Part shown: in pieces, positions 61,608 to 64,000 of the stretch
Numbering within the stretch: position 1 is the stretch's first letter
How the letters are laid out: each line of letters opens with the position of its first letter
From: 66-474 sp040255405
GTDB taxonomy: Bacteria; Pseudomonadota; Gammaproteobacteria; Xanthomonadales; Rhodanobacteraceae
NCBI GenBank assembly: GCA_040255405.1
Contig: JBDZUX010000002.1
Location: forward strand, 62,001 to 126,000
Reading direction: 5' to 3'
DNA length: 64,000 bases
Program-made: the position numbers and the translations under genes
The notes under the pieces: generated by a model
The model's input: only the letters and a program-made list of their open reading frames with translations
Database searches by the model: none
What the model was told of the DNA's origin: nothing

Positions 61608-62563
61608 AGTGCCAGCGGACAACCACGCCCAGGCTCCCCATTGCCGTCATCCCGGCGAAAGCCGGGATCCATCTTGATTCCGGTCGTCCAGGAATGGATT
61701 CCGGCTTTCGCCGGAATGACGAGCAAAAGATCGGCTTCACTGCAGGCGCTGTCGCAGCGCTACTGGCTGCGTTGGCACTGCTTGTAGCGCCTGCATTCGC
61801 AACGGCGACCCCACCTACACACGTCCGCGCCCCGCCCGACCTGCACCAGCGCGTCGGTTTCGATCAGGAACTCGGCGCGCAGCTGCCGCTGGATGCGGTG
61901 TTCCACGACGCAGCCGGCAAAGTCGTCCACCTGCGCGACCTGCTGCACGGCAAGCCCGTGTTGCTGGTGCCGGGCTACTTCACTTGCAAGACGCTGTGCA
62001 GCGTGGTGCGCACCGGCGTCGCCAACGGTGTGCGCGGCACCGGCTTCGCGCCCGGCCAACAGTTCGACGTGGTGCTGGTCAGCATCGATCCTCACGAAAC
62101 ACCGGCCGACGCGCGGCAGGCGCAGAAGATGGACGCGGCGAACCACCCCGATGCCGGCGCGGCGCAATGGCATTACCTGACCGGGCCGCAGGCATCGATC
62201 GCGCCGTTGATGCACGGTATCGGTTTCCGCTATCTGTTCGATGCACGCAGCGACCAGTTCGACCACGCGACCGGGATCGTGGTGCTGACGCCCCAGGGCA
62301 AGGTTTCCCAATACCTGTTCGGCGTGAAGTTCGCGCCCGAGACCTTGCGGCTCGCGCTGGTGGACGCCTCGCACGGGGCCGTCGGGAACCTCGTCGACCG
62401 GTTGGTGCTGCTGTGCTGCCAGTACGACACCTCGACCGGGCGCTACACGCTGACGATCCACCGGATCATGCAGGGGCTCGGCATTTCGTTCGCGCTGTTG
62501 CTGGCGGGATTCGTGGTGTTCCTGCGCCGTGCCGAAGCACACCGCAAGGAGGCGCAGCCATGA
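61604..62563 (+). CDS. SCO1/SenC-family copper chaperone
   Basis: 319 aa if started at 61604, 289 aa from 61694. The thioredoxin-like domain carries the copper site CKTLC in GYFTCKTLCSVVRTGV and a later His in QFDHATGIVVLTPQG; a C-terminal helix (ISFALLLAGFVVFLRRA) anchors it. It loads CuA of the caa3 oxidase encoded next. The stretch between the original start and the hydrophobic segment (about residues 12-40) is encoded by a family D repeat with the familiar IPAKAGI and FRRNDEQ peptide. The signal is therefore internal unless translation begins at the repeat ATG 61694. Confidence 0.9.
   Translation: MKCQRTTTPRLPIAVIPAKAGIHLDSGRPGMDSGFRRNDEQKIGFTAGAVAALLAALALLVAPAFATATPPTHVRAPPDLHQRVGFDQELGAQLPLDAVFHDAAGKVVHLRDLLHGKPVLLVPGYFTCKTLCSVVRTGVANGVRGTGFAPGQQFDVVLVSIDPHETPADARQAQKMDAANHPDAGAAQWHYLTGPQASIAPLMHGIGFRYLFDARSDQFDHATGIVVLTPQGKVSQYLFGVKFAPETLRLALVDASHGAVGNLVDRLVLLCCQYDTSTGRYTLTIHRIMQGLGISFALLLAGFVVFLRRAEAHRKEAQP
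61645..61723. repeat. REP-like element, family D (GTCATCCCGGCGAAAGCCGGGAT type)
   Basis: Left hairpin GTCATCCCGGCGAAAGCCGG (61646 onward) and right arm ending GGCTTTCGCCGGAATGACGA (about 61703-61722). This very common bacterial repeat is often annotated as the peptide IPAKAGI...FRRND. Here it is inside the sco reading frame. Confidence 0.9.
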
Positions 62564-63552
62564 ACGGCAGCGGCTGGTTCCACCTGCTGCCCAACGCCTC
62601 GACCAACGCACGGCCGCTGGACGAACTGTGGTGGACCATGGTCGGGCTGTGCGCGCTGGTGGCCCTCGGCGTGTTCGTGACGATGTTCGTGTTCTGCATC
62701 CGCTACCGGAAAGGCCGGCCCACGGATAGGCATCTGGTGAAGGAAACGCTGCCAATCGAGTTGACGTGGACGGCGGTGCCGTTCCTGATCTTCATGGGCG
62801 TGTTCGCGTGGAGCTTGACGTTGTACGCGCGCAGCCGCACGCCCCCCGCCAACGCGGAAACCATCTACGTCGTGGCCAAGCAGTGGATGTGGAAGGTGCA
62901 GCATCCGGGCGGCCAGCGCGAGATCGACACCCTGCACGTGCCGCTGGGCGTGCCGATCCGGCTGATGATGACTTCGCAGGACGTGATCCACAGCTTTTTC
63001 GTGCCGGCGTTCCGGGTGAAGCAGGACGTGCTGCCCGACCGCTACACGCAGCTCTGGTTCACCGCGACGCAGGCCGGCGATTATCCGCTGTACTGCACGC
63101 AGTATTGCGGACTCGACCATTCGAAGATGGGCGGCCAGGTGATCGTGATGGCGCCGCGCGCGTACGCGCACTGGCTCGATGAGCACGACACCGGCACCAG
63201 CCTCACGGCGCGGGGCGCGGCGCTGTTTCGCGCCAAGGGTTGCAGCGGCTGCCACGGTGCGAATGCTTCCGTGCACGCGCCCGATCTCGACGGCATCTAC
63301 GGCCGCATCGTGCACCTCGCGGGCGGCGGCGCCGTGGCCGCCGACGATCGTTACATCCACGACTCGATCATGCTGCCCGACAAGCAGATCGTCGCGGGCT
63401 ACGCGCCGATCATGCCGTCTTTCTCCGGCGAACTGAGCGAGGGCGACGTGCTGGCGCTGATCGCGTATCTCAAATCCACCAAGCCGGGCCGCATGCCCGC
63501 GCACCAAAGCACGAAACAGGCCGCACGCCAAAGCATCAGGTCTGGACAATGA
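62560..63552 (+). CDS. coxB: Cytochrome c oxidase subunit II with fused cytochrome c (caa3 type)
   Basis: 330 aa. Two helices (TMVGLCALVALGVFVTMFVF, TWTAVPFLIFMGVFAWSLTL), a CuA domain with His in DVIHSFFVPAFRVKQD and CTQYCGLDHSKM, and a C-terminal cytochrome c domain with CSGCH and distal MPSF. It takes electrons from ACIII or soluble cytochrome c and delivers them to subunit I. A strong AAGGAGG precedes ATG 62560, which overlaps the sco stop. The CuA loop has CTQYC where CSEYC is usual; that residue ligates via backbone, so function should be kept. Confidence 0.95.
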   Translation: MNGSGWFHLLPNASTNARPLDELWWTMVGLCALVALGVFVTMFVFCIRYRKGRPTDRHLVKETLPIELTWTAVPFLIFMGVFAWSLTLYARSRTPPANAETIYVVAKQWMWKVQHPGGQREIDTLHVPLGVPIRLMMTSQDVIHSFFVPAFRVKQDVLPDRYTQLWFTATQAGDYPLYCTQYCGLDHSKMGGQVIVMAPRAYAHWLDEHDTGTSLTARGAALFRAKGCSGCHGANASVHAPDLDGIYGRIVHLAGGGAVAADDRYIHDSIMLPDKQIVAGYAPIMPSFSGELSEGDVLALIAYLKSTKPGRMPAHQSTKQAARQSIRSGQ

Positions 63553-64000
63553 ACGCCACCGTCATCACGCCGGAGCTTCCGGAACTAGACCCGCCGCGCA
63601 ACTTCTACACGCACAAGTCGGGCCTCCTGAGCTGGCTCCTCACCACCGACCACAAGCGCATCGCGATCCTGTATGCGGTCACGATCACGCTGTTCTTCAT
63701 CATGGGCGGCGTCGCCGCGGCGATGATGCGGATCAATCTGGTTGAACCGCAGGGCGCGCTGCTTTCCGCGGAGACCTACAACAAGACCTTCACCTTCCAC
63801 GGCGTGGTGATGGTGTGGTTCTTCCTGATTCCGTCGATTCCCGCAACGCTGGGCAATTTCCTGCTGCCGATCATGATCGGCGCGCGCGACCTCGCGTTTC
63901 CGCGCCTCAACCTCGCGAGCTGGTACCTGTTCGTGATCGGCGGCGGCTTCACGATCGCCTGCCTGTTGCTGGGCGGGGTCGACACCGGCTGGACGTTCTA
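63549..64000 (+). CDS. coxA: Cytochrome c oxidase subunit I, N-terminal part (3' truncated by window)
   Basis: The first 150 codons are present: NFYTHKSGLLSWLLTTDHKR, helices I and II with the heme a ligand His in TFHGVVMVWFFLIPSIP, and GNFLLPIMIGARDLAFPRLN. It is the proton-pumping oxygen-reducing core of the caa3 oxidase. The ATG overlaps the coxB stop. The frame is open to the last base; the rest lies outside the window. Confidence 0.95.
   Translation, partial: MNATVITPELPELDPPRNFYTHKSGLLSWLLTTDHKRIAILYAVTITLFFIMGGVAAAMMRINLVEPQGALLSAETYNKTFTFHGVVMVWFFLIPSIPATLGNFLLPIMIGARDLAFPRLNLASWYLFVIGGGFTIACLLLGGVDTGWTF

Overview
The window is a high-GC gammaproteobacterial chromosome segment, most likely from the Xanthomonadales/Lysobacterales (Rhodanobacteraceae-like). 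This rests on the surA-pdxA-rsmA-apaG-apaH order, a methionine synthase split into two genes behind an ArsR/methyltransferase regulator, an alternative complex III plus caa3 oxidase operon, and many short palindromic REP-like repeats of the xanthomonad type. A 100-N scaffold gap flanked by an exact 55-bp duplication shows that this is draft or metagenomic sequence. No IS element, phage or CRISPR array was seen.

Layout. 1-3.8 kb: surA (partial), pdxA, rsmA, apaG, apaH. 4-5.2 kb: an acyl-CoA dehydrogenase. 5.3-10.3 kb: a SahR-like regulator behind a 24-bp palindrome, then metH in two parts (homocysteine domain; pterin/B12/activation domains). 10.4-15 kb: two small membrane proteins, tRNA-Val(CAC) with its own promoter and terminator, and a four-gene Mla-like lipid-transport operon. 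15-24.8 kb: a stress-type accessory region with hemerythrin, DUF1328, two CsbD proteins, a histidine kinase without sensor domain, a CBS protein, an NtrC-family response regulator, SDR enzymes, an EF-hand lipoprotein and an ASRT-family protein; three good sigma-54 promoter matches lie here. 25-31.5 kb: a GMC dehydrogenase locus, a metallothionein-like protein, an enolase-superfamily enzyme and a TPP oxidase. 31.8-36.9 kb: a CorA/ZntB transporter and an eroding glycan cluster (two glycosyltransferases, one oxidoreductase, two gene remnants). 37-42.3 kb: topoisomerase IB, a LigD and a Ku (bacterial NHEJ). 42.4-49 kb: MFS and FNT transporters, DUF421, a secreted protein and a TonB receptor. 49-53 kb: a three-subunit gluconate-dehydrogenase-like complex. 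53.2-64 kb: actABCDEF, an extra membrane protein, SCO, coxB and coxA (truncated by the window edge).

How the genes work together. The last operon is a complete quinol-to-oxygen route: ACIII passes electrons to a cytochrome c-fused caa3 oxidase, with SCO loading copper, and the adjacent GMC/cytochrome complex can feed the chain from the periplasm. The SahR-like gene probably couples metH expression to the S-adenosylmethionine cycle. The most unusual feature is that REP-like palindromes of several families have entered or abut at least six reading frames (pdxA, metH, an SDR, actB, actE, sco) without destroying the frame, adding repeat-encoded tails, loops or N-terminal leaders; five of these elements lie in the act-sco stretch. 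A second coherent signal is the set of sigma-54 promoters around the NtrC-type regulator, which suggests a small, so far unassigned stress regulon.
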